DNA of 64,000 nucleotides, taken from positions 749,501 to 813,500 of the forward strand of contig BPKG01000001.1 in NCBI GenBank assembly GCA_026005015.1. Direction: 5' to 3'. Source of the stretch: Burkholderiales bacterium (GTDB lineage: Bacteria; Pseudomonadota; Gammaproteobacteria; Burkholderiales; UBA6910). Of this stretch, positions 8,920-18,637 are shown piece by piece; position 1 is the stretch's first letter; every line of letters starts with the position of its first letter. The notes under the pieces are model-generated. The model saw nothing but the letters and a program-made list of their open reading frames with translations. It was not told where the DNA came from and made no database searches. Position numbers and translations under genes: made by a program.

Positions 8920-9216
8920 TCATGCGTCCTCGTCCCAGCCCACGGCGGCTTGCAGGGGGCTCGAGGAGCGCCGCTGCCCGCGGCAGTTGCCGAAGCAGTA
9001 GGGCTTGTTGTCCGAACGCTTGCACCCGCACATGTAGAACGTTTCAGTGATCGGGGCAACGAAGGCAATGGGCTTGAACCCACTGTCGCCGTGGGAACCG
9101 TCGCACCACGGCTGCGTGGCCGACAGGCCGCAACTGCACCAGAGGTAAGTCTGTCCTTCCTCCACCGGTACGCAATAGGGACCGATCTGGGGTGAAACGG
9201 GTAGGTCGCGGGCCAT
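8920..9216 (-). CDS. CDGSH iron-sulfur protein with a degenerate second motif
   Basis: A 98-residue protein with a canonical CDGSH motif, CSCGLSATQPWCDGSH (residues 27-42), whose three Cys and one His bind a [2Fe-2S] cluster. A second copy, MCGCKRSDNKPYCFGNC, keeps three cysteines but has Asn-Cys where Ser-His is expected, so its cluster would be altered (possibly Cys4) or absent. Dual-CDGSH proteins of about this size are known in bacteria, with redox or electron-transfer roles not well defined. It lies 8 bases downstream of the ferredoxin-ASKHA gene and shares its strand, which suggests a link to electron supply for that protein. Confidence 0.88.
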   Translation of the reverse strand: MARDLPVSPQIGPYCVPVEEGQTYLWCSCGLSATQPWCDGSHGDSGFKPIAFVAPITETFYMCGCKRSDNKPYCFGNCRGQRRSSSPLQAAVGWDEDA

Positions 9217-9224
9217 GACGGCTC

Positions 9225-11288
9225 TTAATCGCGGCGCTCCGGCGCCCGCCGCTGGCGCGGGGGCAGCGGCACCGCCGCCGCCAAGCGTGGAAACGGATCG
9301 ACCGCGTTGGGAATGCTCATGGCCGCCACGAAATACTCCTGGAACTTGGGCGCGATGGCGGTCTCCACCTTCTCCACGCGCCGGATGACCCGCTCGATTT
9401 CTTCCCGCGCCGCCTTGGACAGCAACGCGATGCGTGCGCCGGTGCCGGCCGCGTTGCCCACCGAGCTGACCCGCTCCAGATCGCAGTCCGGGATCATGCC
9501 GAGCACCATGGCGTACTTCACATCGATGTAGCTGCCGAAGGCTCCGGCGAGATAAATCCGGTCCACGCGATCGACCCGCATTTCATCCATCAGCAGCTTC
9601 GCCCCCGAATAGCAGGCCGACTTGGCCAACTGGATGGCACGGATATCGCCGGGCACCACCTTCACCACACGCTCGCCGCTCCGGTACAGGACGTACTCGA
9701 ACGCCCGTCCGCGCGAGATGAAATGCGGATGGTTTCTCACTTCCTTGCCCTTGGCCAGCATGCGTCCGGTCTCGTCGATCACGCCCGCCAGGTACAACTC
9801 GGCCACCGCCTCGATGATGCCCGAGCCGCAGATGCCGGTGACGCCCGTCCTGGCGACAGCCTCCTCGAATCCCGGCTCGTCGGACCAGGCCTCCACGCCG
9901 ATCACCTTGAACCGGGGCTTGAGGGTTTCCCGGTCGATGCGCACGCGCTCGATGGCACCGGGCGCCGCGCGCTGGCCGCAACTGATCTGTGCGCCCTCGA
10001 AGGCGGGCCCGGTGGGGCTGGAAGCGGCGATTAGCCGGTCGCGGCTTCCCAGCACAATTTCGGCGTTGGTGCCCACGTCGATGATGAGCGTCAGCTCGTT
10101 GCCCGCGTGGGGCTGCTGGGAAAGGATGACACCGGCGGTATCGGCGCCCACGTGGCCGGCGATGCACGGAAGGAAATAAACCCGGGCGCCGGGATTGAGA
10201 TTGAGCTGAAGATCCCGGGCGAGCACGGTGACCCCGGTATCCACCACGAGGGGGAAAGGCTCCATGCCGAGCTGGGTGGGGTCGATCCCCAGCACCAGGT
10301 GATGCATGGTGGGATTGCCGACCACCGTCATCTCGACCACGTCATCGAGGGCGACGCCCGCTTCCTGGGCCACTTGGGAGAGGAGGCTCCTCAGCGCTTC
10401 CCGAACCGCCGCCGTGAGCGCCTGGGCCTGGCCTTCGTTCTGCTGCAGATACGAGATCCGGCTCATCAGATCTTCGCCGAAGCGGATCTGGGGATTCATC
10501 ATTCCGGCGCTCGCCAGCACTTCTCCCGTCCCCAGATCGCACAGGTGGCCCGCGATGGTGGTGGTTCCCACGTCGACCGCCACCCCGTAGATCCGCTCCT
10601 TAAAGCCGGGCCAGACGGCGATCAGGGTCTTGCCCTCCCGCACCGCCACCGTGCCCTTCCAGTCGCCTCCGTACGTGTCGCCGGCGCGCATGGCGGGCGA
10701 TAGCCGCTGCAGGAAGGCGAGATCGGCTTCCAGGCCGGCGAGCCCCCACTCCCGCTCCAGCACCTTCTTGAGCCGCGTCAAATCGCAGGTCTGGTCCGCC
10801 ATGCTGGGACGCGGCAGCTCTGCATAGTAGAGCTTTACCACCGGATCGATTTTCAGATCCCGGATCGGGTCCGCCTGCTTGCGCACCATCTGGCGGTGAA
10901 TCTGCGAGTCGGGCGGCACGTCGATCACCACGTCCCCGAGAAGCCGGGCCTGGCAGGAAAGGCGCCGCCCTTCCTTCAGCCCCTTGAGGCGCGCGTACTT
11001 CTTTTCCGTCTCGCTGGGCGGGCTGAGATGCCCGGCCTCGGACGTGATCTTGAGCTTGGCAAATTCGCCTGCGGAAAGAGTGACCTGGCAGCGGCCGCAT
11101 ACCGCCCGGCCACCGCAGACCGAGTCCAGGTCCACACCCAGACTGCGGGCGGCCGTGAGCACGGGGGTGCCTACCGGAAATTCCCCGCGCCGTCCCGAAG
11201 GCATGAATACGATCTTGGCGGTGGCCGCCGGGCTCCGGGCTGTGTCCTCGTCCTTTCCAGCGGTCTTCTGTATAGCCTCCAGCGTCAT
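9225..11288 (-). CDS. Ferredoxin-ASKHA protein, RACo-like corrinoid reductive activator
   Basis: A 687-residue protein with an N-terminal plant-type [2Fe-2S] ferredoxin domain (Cys58, Cys64, Cys67, Cys112) and a linker around residues 120-220. A C-terminal actin-like ATPase (ASKHA) domain follows, with VAVDVGTTTIAGHL, LIIDVGTNAEIVLGS, SPTGPAFEGAQISCGQRAAPGAI and IYLAGAFGSYIDVKYA. This architecture matches RACo/RamA-type proteins, which use ATP to reduce cob(II)alamin in corrinoid enzymes. No methyltransferase or corrinoid protein is visible nearby, so the partner is unknown. The gene is divergent from the giant flavoprotein at 11585 and leads the CDGSH/unknown/MBL unit. The ATG at 11288 is the first in frame and gives the usual short leader. 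The frame is intact over 2 kb. Confidence 0.88.
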   Translation of the reverse strand: MTLEAIQKTAGKDEDTARSPAATAKIVFMPSGRRGEFPVGTPVLTAARSLGVDLDSVCGGRAVCGRCQVTLSAGEFAKLKITSEAGHLSPPSETEKKYARLKGLKEGRRLSCQARLLGDVVIDVPPDSQIHRQMVRKQADPIRDLKIDPVVKLYYAELPRPSMADQTCDLTRLKKVLEREWGLAGLEADLAFLQRLSPAMRAGDTYGGDWKGTVAVREGKTLIAVWPGFKERIYGVAVDVGTTTIAGHLCDLGTGEVLASAGMMNPQIRFGEDLMSRISYLQQNEGQAQALTAAVREALRSLLSQVAQEAGVALDDVVEMTVVGNPTMHHLVLGIDPTQLGMEPFPLVVDTGVTVLARDLQLNLNPGARVYFLPCIAGHVGADTAGVILSQQPHAGNELTLIIDVGTNAEIVLGSRDRLIAASSPTGPAFEGAQISCGQRAAPGAIERVRIDRETLKPRFKVIGVEAWSDEPGFEEAVARTGVTGICGSGIIEAVAELYLAGVIDETGRMLAKGKEVRNHPHFISRGRAFEYVLYRSGERVVKVVPGDIRAIQLAKSACYSGAKLLMDEMRVDRVDRIYLAGAFGSYIDVKYAMVLGMIPDCDLERVSSVGNAAGTGARIALLSKAAREEIERVIRRVEKVETAIAPKFQEYFVAAMSIPNAVDPFPRLAAAVPLPPRQRRAPERRD

Positions 11289-11584
11289 GGCAGCATCGGC
11301 GACATTGGAATACGAGTTTACGGGCCTGTTTTCTTTGGATTAGCCTTACGTCCCTGGAATACCCCGTCAACCGGCCGCAAGGCATGGGGACTATGCGTTC
11401 GACGCATGGGCCGAACGGCCCACCAAGGTGTGGCTGCTTGCCCTGGCCCGTATACTGATCCCGTTGGGGAATCTCCCTTGGGCATCGCGCCGGCAACGCG
11501 GCCGTGGGGCGTGCCGCGCCGGCCGCCGGATTGGGTGCACCGGCGAACAGGTGGGATACCGCAGCGTCCAATCGACCAGCAAAC
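11289..11584. other. Divergent intergenic region
   Basis: About 300 bases between two divergent genes, the ASKHA protein and the giant flavoprotein. It must hold both promoters, but I see no convincing hexamer pair, operator dyad or known RNA element. Confidence 0.4.
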
Positions 11585-14500
11585 ATGGGTATGGACACAT
11601 TGAAACTCGCTTTCGGTCTAACTTTTTCAGACCTCTACGAGCGCTCTGGCATCGAGCGCATCGACCGGCTTTTTCTCGAGCATTTGCATCGTCGCGCGCC
11701 GCAAGTCCATGAGCGGCTCGCCGCGGCCCGGGCGCGTCCCGAGGCAGTGAGCAAAAGCGAGTACTCGCGGCTGCTCGTGGACACGGCCCCGCACCTGGAC
11801 GCCTTTCTCGGACAGCTCTTCGGCATCGAGGCGGAGGTCGAGCGCCTGAACGCCCAGCACGAGGCCGCGCAACGGCTCTACCGGGTCAAACGCCAGTTCG
11901 TCCAGCGCCGGGCGCTTCATGCCCGCTCTCTGGAAGAAGCCGGAAGCGAAGACGGGACGGCCCTCGCCCTGGCCCTGGAGCAGCGCATGGGAGAGGCGTT
12001 CTCGGAGGCCGCCTTCGCGCGCCACGTGGAGCGCTGGCTCGCCGAGGGCGACGAGACCGCCCTGGCGCTCGCCGAACGCTACAGCGTCTGGGCGGTGCAC
12101 ACGGCCGCCGGGCGCTCCCGCCACGCCGCCGGCACCTTGTTCAAGGTCCCCGCCAAGCTGGACCCGGCGCGGCTGGTGGACGTGGAGCTGGAGACAATCC
12201 AGGGAATCGAGCGGCTGCGCCTGGGCGAGGCCCATCTGCGCCGGCGCGAAGGATTCCATCTTACCGATTCCGGGATGGGCGAGGCAGCGGTCCTCGACCA
12301 GGCGAACTACTGCATCTGGTGCCACGGCCAGTCCAAGGACTCCTGCTCCACGGGGCTGCGCGACAAAGGAGGCGGCTTCCGCTTGAACGCCCTCGGCGCC
12401 GCCCTCACCGGCTGCCCGCTAGAGGAAAAGATCTCCGAGATGAACTTCGCCAAGGCCCATGGGGCCTCCCTCGGAGCGCTCGCGATCGTCACGGTGGACA
12501 ATCCCCTCGCCGCCGCCACCGGTCACCGCATCTGCAACGACTGCATGAAGGCCTGCATCTACCAGAAGCAGGAGCCGGTGGACATTCCCGCAAATCGAAA
12601 CGCGGGTGCTCAAGGACGTGCTGGCCCTGCCCTGGGGATTCGAGATCTACTAGCCTGCTCACCCGCTGGGTGCCCCTTCACCTGCACGCGCCCGGTGCCG
12701 CGCCCCGAGACGGGTTACAAAGTGCTGGTGGTGGGCCAGGGCCCGGCGGGCTTCAACCTCGCCCACCACCTGCTGAACGAAGGCCACACGGTGGTGGCCG
12801 TCGACGGCCTCAAGATCGAGCCGCTGCCGGAGTCCCTCTCCGGCGTCGACCTGGACGGCCGGCGGGTGCCGTTCCGGCCGATCCGGGACGTGGGCGCCCT
12901 GTGCGAGACCCTGAGCGAGCGGGTGATGGCGGGCTTCGGCGGAGTCGCCGAATACGGCATCACCGTGCGCTGGGACAAGAACTTCCTGAAGCTCGTGCGC
13001 CTGCTCCTCGAACGGCGCAAAGGCTTTGCCCTGTTCGGCGGCGTGCGCTTCGGCGGCACCTTCACGCCGGAGGACGCGCTGGCCCTGGGCTTCGATCACA
13101 TTGCGCTCGCCACCGGCGCCGGCCGGCCGACCGTGGTGCCGATGGAAAACGCCCTGGCCCGCGGCGTGCGCATGGCCTCCGACTTCCTCATGGCGTTGCA
13201 ACTCACCGGCGCGGCACGCTCGGATTCCATCGCCAATTTGCAAATCCGCCTGCCGGCGGTGGTGATCGGCGGAGGCTTGACCGCCATCGACGCCGCCACC
13301 GAGACGCTGGCGTACTACCCGGTGCAGGTGGAAAAATTTCTCGCGCGTTACGAAACCCTGGCGGCGGAGCAAGGCGAGGCGGCGGTGCGCGCCGGCTGGA
13401 GCGTGGAGGACACGGCCATCGCCGAGGAGTTCATCGCCCATGCCCGGGCGATCCGCGCCGAACGGGCGGCTGCCGCTCGGGAAGGCGCGCGCCCCCGCCT
13501 GCGGGAACTGCTGGACGCCTGGGGCGGCGTCACCATCGTCTATCGCCGGCGGCTCGTCGACGCGCCGAGCTACCGCCTCAATCACGAGGAAGTGCGCAAA
13601 GCCATGGAGGAAGGCGTGCGCTTCGCCGAGAATCTGCAGCCGGTGGCGGTCGTCACCGACGCCTTCGGCGCCGCCCGCGCGCTACGGCTCAAGCGCGCGG
13701 GCGACGGCGGCGAGGTGGCGCTTGCGGCCCGCACCGTGCTGATCGCCGCCGGCACCCAGCCGAATACCGTGCTGGCGCGGGAGCTGCCCGGCCATCTACC
13801 GCCCCTGGACGGCGCTTATTACCAGGCCTTCGACGAAAACGGACGAGCCCGTCGCGCCGGAGCGCAGCCCCAAGCCCGCCCAGCCCCACGTGCTCATGGC
13901 CCTCTTCCCGGACGGGCGGGCCATGAGCTTCTGGGGGGACCTGCATCCCTCCTACGCCGGCAACGTGGTCAAGGCCATGGCCGGCGCGAAGCAGGGCTAC
14001 CCGGTGGTCACGCGCAAGCTTCAGGCGCTGCCGCCCGAACCGGTGGCGCCGGAGGCCCTGCTCGCCCGGTTGAACCGGGAGCTTCGGCCGACGGTGCACG
14101 CGGTCCATCGCCTGACGCCCACCATCGTCGAGGTGGTGGTACGCGCGCCCATGGCCGCCCGCCGCTTCCGCCCGGGACAGTTCTATCGCCTGCAGAACTT
14201 CGAGGCGTGCGCGCCCCGCGCCGATGGGACGTGCCTCGCCATGGAGGGGCTCGCCCTCACCGGGGCCTGGGTCGACGAGGAAAAGGGCCTCCTCTCGCTG
14301 ATCGTGCTGGAGATGGGGGGATCGTCCGACGTGTGCTCCCTGCTCAGGCCCGGCGAGCCGGTGGTGGTGATGGGGCCCACCGGCGCCCCGACCGAGATCC
14401 CCGCGGACGAGACGGTGCTGCTGGCGGGCGGCGGGCCTGGGCAACGCGGTGCTTTTCTCCATCGGCCAGGCGCTGCGCGCCAACGGTTGCCGCGTGCTCT

Positions 14501-15080
14501 ACTTCGCCGGGTACAAGCGCCTCGCCGACCGCTACCACGTGGAGCGGATCGAAGAGGCGGCCGACGTGGTGGTGTGGTGCTGCGACGAGGCGCCCGGCTT
14601 CATTCCGCGGCGGCCCCAGGACCGGGCCTTCGTCGGCAACATCGTCCAGGCAATGGAGGCCTACGCCCGGGGCGAGCTGGGGGAGCCTCGACCGCCCCTT
14701 TCCGAAGTGGACCGCATCATCGCCATCGGCTCGGATCGCATGATGGCGGCGGTGGCCGAGGCGCGCACCGGCCGTCTCGCCCCGTATCTGAAGCCCGGCC
14801 ACGTGGCCATCGGCTCCATCAACTCGCCGATGCAGTGCATGATGAAAGAGATCTGCGGCCAGTGCCTGCAACTGCACCGCGACCCCGCGACCGGCCGGGA
14901 GAAGTGGTCTTCTCCTGCTTCAACCAGGACCAGCCCCTGGACCAGGTGAGCTTCGCCTGCCTCGCCGCGCGGCTGTCCCAGAACGCGCTGCAGGAAAAAC
15001 TCACCGCCCGCTGGGTCCAGCGCTGCCTCGGGCGGCTGATCCCGGGCGACGAACGGGCGGCGCGCCAAGCCGGCGGGTAG
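11585..15080 (+). CDS. Giant multidomain flavoprotein/iron-sulfur oxidoreductase (frameshifted)
   Basis: About 1,160 residues if the frame breaks are closed. The N-terminal third is helical, with a cysteine set (NYCIWCHGQSKDSCSTG, ICNDCMKACIYQKQEP) that looks like a cluster-binding domain. The middle is a GltD/TrxB-like FAD/NAD(P) oxidoreductase (YKVLVVGQGPAGFNLAHHL; VVIGGGLTAIDAATETL; TVLIAAGTQPNT). The C-terminus is an FNR/PyrK-like module (PGQFYRLQNFE; LVLEMGGSSD-like; GLGNAVLFSIGQALRANG) ending in MQCMMKEICGQCLQ and FSCFNQDQ, a PyrK-type [2Fe-2S] site. Frame breaks occur near 12590, 12655, 12690, 13842, 14430 and 14906, mostly one extra base in C/G runs, with good family-like sequence on both sides. 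ATG 11585 is used; 11591 is equally possible. It probably passes electrons from NAD(P)H to an acceptor, plausibly the divergent ASKHA ferredoxin. Confidence 0.75.
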
Positions 15081-15274
15081 CCCGCATATTTCGCGAAAAC
15101 GCCCCTATTGAGCCTCCGGTAAATGACGCATCCAATTTCCCTGTCCCGGCGGGAGAGAGCTGAACAGCGTTAAGCATTTTGAGGACGCTCGGTAGGCCAC
15201 GGAGCGCGTGAAGCGTAGCGCAATGCACCGCCACGGTCTGCTTGAGGTAGGCGCTTTCTCTCGGGGTATAGCGC

Positions 15275-15874
15275 TCACGGCAGGTTGATCGGCTCGTAGC
15301 CGGCCCCTTCGTCCTTGACGCCTAGGTTGGCCACCAACCGGGTCATCGCCCGATCCAGGTCTTCCAGCACCTTGTCCGGCAATTTGTACAGCGACTCCGG
15401 CAGCAGGCTCATGGCGGGTCCCGGCGCGTCCTTGAGCAGCCGCAGGCCCGCATCGGTGGCGAACAGCCGGACCACCCGCTGATCCGCCCGATCGCGGACG
15501 CGCTCAATGAGCCGCCGCTGCTCTAGCTTGTCCAGCAGGTTGCTGGCGGTGGAAACATGCAGCGACATGGTGCGGGCGAGATCGGCGACGCGCAGCCCCG
15601 GCCGCTTCGCCAGCTCCGATAGCGCCCAGAGCTGGGGAGCGCTCACGCCGCAGTGGCTCTCCACCCAGCGGGAGTGCCGGACCGACGACTTGAACACGAT
15701 GCGAAACTTGCGCAGCACCTCGTGTACGCGCTGGTCATGCCCGTCCGCGCGATCCTGGGGTGGCTGGGAGCGGGTCCGAGAAATGGCCGAGCGCCTTCGC
15801 CGCGCGGGCGGGCGAGGTAGGGGCGCCGGGGGAAAGGCGCCCGAATTTTTCCTGGGCGGGCGGCGACCGGGCAT
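15275..15874 (-). CDS. MarR-family transcriptional regulator
   Basis: A winged helix-turn-helix regulator. The MarR core spans roughly the last 150 residues: VHEVLRKFRIVFKSSVRHSRWVE, GVSAPQLWALSELAKRPGLRVADLARTMSLHVSTASNLLDKLEQRRLIERVRDRADQRVVRLF, then a helical end. The first 45 residues are Arg/Pro-rich and unlike the family, so the true start may be an internal non-ATG codon; ATG 15874 is only the first in frame. It is divergent from a luciferase-like monooxygenase, and the shared intergenic region has a clear dyad that is a natural operator. It likely represses that gene and itself; the inducing ligand is unknown. Confidence 0.85.
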   Translation of the reverse strand: MPGRRPPRKNSGAFPPAPLPRPPARRRRSAISRTRSQPPQDRADGHDQRVHEVLRKFRIVFKSSVRHSRWVESHCGVSAPQLWALSELAKRPGLRVADLARTMSLHVSTASNLLDKLEQRRLIERVRDRADQRVVRLFATDAGLRLLKDAPGPAMSLLPESLYKLPDKVLEDLDRAMTRLVANLGVKDEGAGYEPINLP

Positions 15875-15917
15875 GAAAAAAACAGCGGTGACAGGCGCAT
15901 CTTAGCACCGCTCTTTC

Positions 15918-15948
15918 ATTATTTCACAAAATAGTTTTTTGAAATAAT
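15918..15948. promoter_or_regulatory. MarR-type operator dyad
   Basis: ATTATTTCA at 15918-15926 and its exact reverse complement TGAAATAAT at 15940-15948, separated by 13 bases, in an AT-rich island within otherwise GC-rich DNA. It lies between the divergent marR and monooxygenase genes, 34 bases before the monooxygenase ATG. Likely the binding site of the adjacent regulator. Confidence 0.7.
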
Positions 15949-15981
15949 ATTTAACTGGTGTATCGGCTTGGGAGAAGACCT

Positions 15982-16930
15982 ATGAAATTCGGCGTCAGGC
16001 TGGCGGTGCAGGAGGAAATGGGGTCCCAGGACCAAGGATGGGACTACGCGCACGATGGCCCTGGGGGCGGAAGCCCTGGGGTTCGACAGCGTCTGGCCGC
16101 CGGACCACGTGATCAACGCCCACATGGAAAAGAGGACGCCGATGCTCGAGAACTGGACCGTGCTCTCGGCTCTGGGCGCCTTCACGCGCCGGGTCGTCTT
16201 CGCCGGCCACACATTCAACAGTTCCCTGCGCCATCCCGCAGTGATGGCCAAGATGGTCGCCACCTTCGACGTCATGTTCAACAGCCGTCTCGTCTATTCC
16301 CTGGGCTCGGCCTGGTTCCGCCACGAGAGCGTGAGCTACGGGCTTCCCTGGGACGAGCACGCAGAGCGAGTGGCCCGGCTGCGGGAAGCGCTCCTCATCG
16401 CCAAGGCCTTGTGGACCCAGCCGGAGGTAGCTTTCCACGGCCGCTTCTACCGGCTGGAGGAAGCTTATCTTGAGCCGAAGCCGGTGCAGAAGCCCCATAT
16501 CCCCATCTGGGTGCCGGGGGACTCGCCGGCGATCCGGGACTTGGCCGCCGAGCTGGGCGACGCCTGGCTGTTCTACTCCAAGCCGCCCGAGACCGTGGCC
16601 GGGTACGCCGAGGACATGCGCCGCCGCACCGGCGGGCGGCACCTGCCCATGGCCACTTCTACCGTGTGCCTAGCGGGTCTCCCGGACGAGGAGGTTCAAA
16701 AATGGAGCGTGCTCTACGCAAAAGAGCGCGCCCACCGTTTTCCCGTGCCGCCCACGCCCGCGGACGTGCTCAACGAGAACCTGTGGGGGCCGGTGGAGCG
16801 CTGCGTGGAGCGCATCCGCGCCTGGGCGGCCGCCGGCATCGAGCACCTGGTGATCCAGCCGATTCCGCCCCTGGAGGGCATGCGCTTCTTCGCCCGGGAG
16901 ATCATGCCTGCGTTCAGGCAGAGCAAATAA
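15982..16930 (+). CDS. Luciferase-like flavin-dependent monooxygenase (LLM class; frameshift near start)
   Basis: A TIM-barrel oxidoreductase of the bacterial luciferase/F420 superfamily, about 315 residues. The start MKFGVRLAVQEEMGSQDQGWDYA (ATG 15982) and the continuation MALGAEALGFDSVWPPDHVINAH are in different frames; one extra base near 16045 would explain this. Further family landmarks are VVFAGHTFNSSLRHPAVMAKMVATFD, LGSAWFRHESVSYGLPW, HGRFYRLEEA, PKPVQKPHIPIWVPGD and a helical C-terminus. The substrate and whether FMN or F420 is used cannot be told. It is divergent from the MarR regulator. A short inverted repeat starts directly after the stop. Confidence 0.8.
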
Positions 16931-17093
16931 TCACCACAGAGGCACAAAGGAAGGAAGAAAAAGAATTTTCAACGCGAAGGGCGCAAAGGGCGCAAAAGAA
17001 AGAATCTTTATTGAAAAATTGCTTTCCGCTTTGCGGCTTGGCGCCCTTTGCGTTTTAAGAATCGTTTTTTCTGCGCCTCTGTGGTGAAAGAAA
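16931..17093. repeat. Long imperfect inverted repeat between genes
   Basis: The left end begins TCACCACAGAGGCACAAAGG and the right end closes with GCCTCTGTGGTGA. Inner arms also pair (AACGC..GGGCGCAAAGGGCGC against GCGCCCTTTGCGTT). Such CACAGAGGC sequences recur as dispersed intergenic repeats in many bacterial genomes. It sits between the convergent monooxygenase and hydrolase genes and as RNA could form a long hairpin ending transcription from either side. Confidence 0.7.
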
Positions 17094-17099
17094 CGTCTT

Positions 17100-18004
17100 T
17101 CAATCCTCCCCCCACTCGTCTTCTTCCTCCTCGGTTTTTTCCTTCTCCTCTTCCCGGTCCAGGCCCATCAACCGGATCGCCGCGGCGTGGAGGGCCGATC
17201 CCTTGCGGCCCAACTCCTCGATGACGTTCAAGTGGTGGAAGCCGGGCATGGGCACCTGTTCGATCTGAAGGTTCTCTTTCCAGCGCTCCACCAGCAGCTC
17301 CGTCTGAAGACGGAACTCGCTGCTCTCCTCCCCTCCTACCGCCACCGTGAGGGGCGCCCTCACCCGCGGTTCCATGTACACGGGGCTCAACGCCCGGGCG
17401 GCCTCCGCGGTAAGTTGCAGGTCGGCGTTCATGCTGGTTTCCACCAGGGGCGCCAGGTCGTAGATCCCGCTCACCGCCAGGCCTCCCTTGATCACCTTGG
17501 GGGTCAGCCCCGAGTACACCCGGTTCCAGTCGGTGACGTACAGCATGGCGACCAGATGGGCCCCGGCGGAATGGCCCGCGACGAAGAGCTTGCCCGGATG
17601 GGCGCCGTAGTCTCCGGCGTTGCGCAACAGCCACACTACCGCCTCCCGCGCCTCCTCCACGATGTCGGTCACCGCGACTTTGGGCGCGAGATCGTAGTTG
17701 ACCATGGCCACGGTGACGCCCGCTTCCCCCAGGGCCGGCGCCAGGAAGGAAAAATCGCTCTTGTCCAGGGAGCGCCAATAGCCCCCGTGGAAATACACGA
17801 ACAACGCCCGGCTCGGCCCCTGGGAGAGAAACACGTCCAGGGTCTGTTTTCCCCCTTGCCGTAGCGCACGTCTAGGGCGCAGGGCCATTCGGCCCGCACC
17901 CGCGCCGACGCCTCGGCCCAGCGGGCAAAAATCTGGGGATGGTCGGGAATCGCCGCCCGGGCGTTGTACTGCCGCTCGAAGAACGGATCGATGCTGGGTT
18001 CCAT
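17100..18004 (-). CDS. Alpha/beta hydrolase, arylformamidase-like (one frameshift)
   Basis: About 300 residues. The N-terminus from ATG 18004 reads MEPSIDPFFERQYNARAAIPDH, a start shared with kynurenine formamidase-like hydrolases. At the run of five Cs near 17851 the frame changes, and one more base in this run gives continuity into KQTLDVFLSQG. Next come the oxyanion-hole motif HGGYW, the nucleophile elbow GHSAGAH and a C-terminal GFHHLNVIEEL carrying the catalytic His. HGGYW plus GHSAG is the hallmark of the arylformamidase group, which hydrolyses N-formylkynurenine or related amides/esters. The acidic tail (KEKTEEEEDEWGED) is unusual. No tryptophan-degradation genes lie nearby, so the substrate is open. 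Confidence 0.82.
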
Positions 18005-18083
18005 GGCTACTCCTGCGCGATTGAAAACTTCCTGCGGATCGAGGAACTCGTCGGCGTGTTCCCCGGTCTTTCCACGAAGCTGT

Positions 18084-18112
18084 TTGCCCTTACTTGGACG
18101 CCGCCGTATACT
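18084..18112 (+). promoter_or_regulatory. Sigma70-type promoter for the copper block
   Basis: TTGCCC (18084-18089), a 17-base spacer and TATACT (18107-18112), 20 bases before the ATG of the small secreted protein gene. The same hexamers with the same spacing occur twice at 37158-37225, which supports a real promoter type. The predicted transcription start is near 18119. Confidence 0.6.
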
Positions 18113-18131
18113 GCCGCCCGTGACCATTGTA

Positions 18132-18527
18132 ATGAAACGCATTGTCCTCCTGCTGCTGGCGTTGTGGCTGCCCGCCCAGGGCTTCGCCGGCATCGCGATG
18201 CCCTTCTGCGGCACCCACGGAAGCAACGGCTCGCACGTCAACCACGGCTGGCACGCTATCCATCTGGCTCACCACGGTGTGCCCCATGATTCCCAAGGCC
18301 TTGATCACCCAAGCCCCGCCGCGGACCCGCCGGCTTCCCAGGACGGGGATTCCCGGGGTTTGCCCGCCTGCGACGGCTGCAGCATGTGCCAGCAGTGCAG
18401 CGCACCGGCCCTTCCCGCGGCGACCGTCGCGGCCCGCCCGGTGATCGCGGACACCCAACCGACTCTGGCGGTGCTGCCGCCCCGGCCGGTCTTTCTCGCC
18501 TCCTTCCAGCGACCACCCCTTTCCTGA
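18132..18527 (+). CDS. Small secreted Cys/His-rich protein heading the copper block
   Basis: 131 residues with a signal peptide (MKRIVLLLLALWLPAQGFA), a His-rich middle (HGSNGSHVNHGWHAIHLAHHGVPH) and a cysteine cluster CDGCSMCQQC near residues 84-93. It resembles the DUF2946/CopL-like small proteins often found first in bacterial copper-resistance operons, which are thought to bind metal in the periplasm; this assignment is by pattern only. The start is the ATG at 18132; the frame is open further upstream but without the signal peptide. A good sigma70 promoter ends 19 bases before it. A TolC-like gene follows after about 110 bases. Confidence 0.65.
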   Translation: MKRIVLLLLALWLPAQGFAGIAMPFCGTHGSNGSHVNHGWHAIHLAHHGVPHDSQGLDHPSPAADPPASQDGDSRGLPACDGCSMCQQCSAPALPAATVAARPVIADTQPTLAVLPPRPVFLASFQRPPLS

Positions 18528-18637
18528 GCCCGTTCCATCCGGCGGCTGAAACCGCCGCCCTGGGGCGCGACGATTCGCGCCCACGCCTCTCCACGCCCCG
18601 CGTGGAGCCGGTTTCAACTGGAAATGGGAGTCAGCTT

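Noticed and set aside
12319-13926. Long +1-frame reading inside the giant flavoprotein
   Set aside because: Only a few residues in it (SLLTRW) match the protein family, between two indels; the remainder is an out-of-frame shadow.
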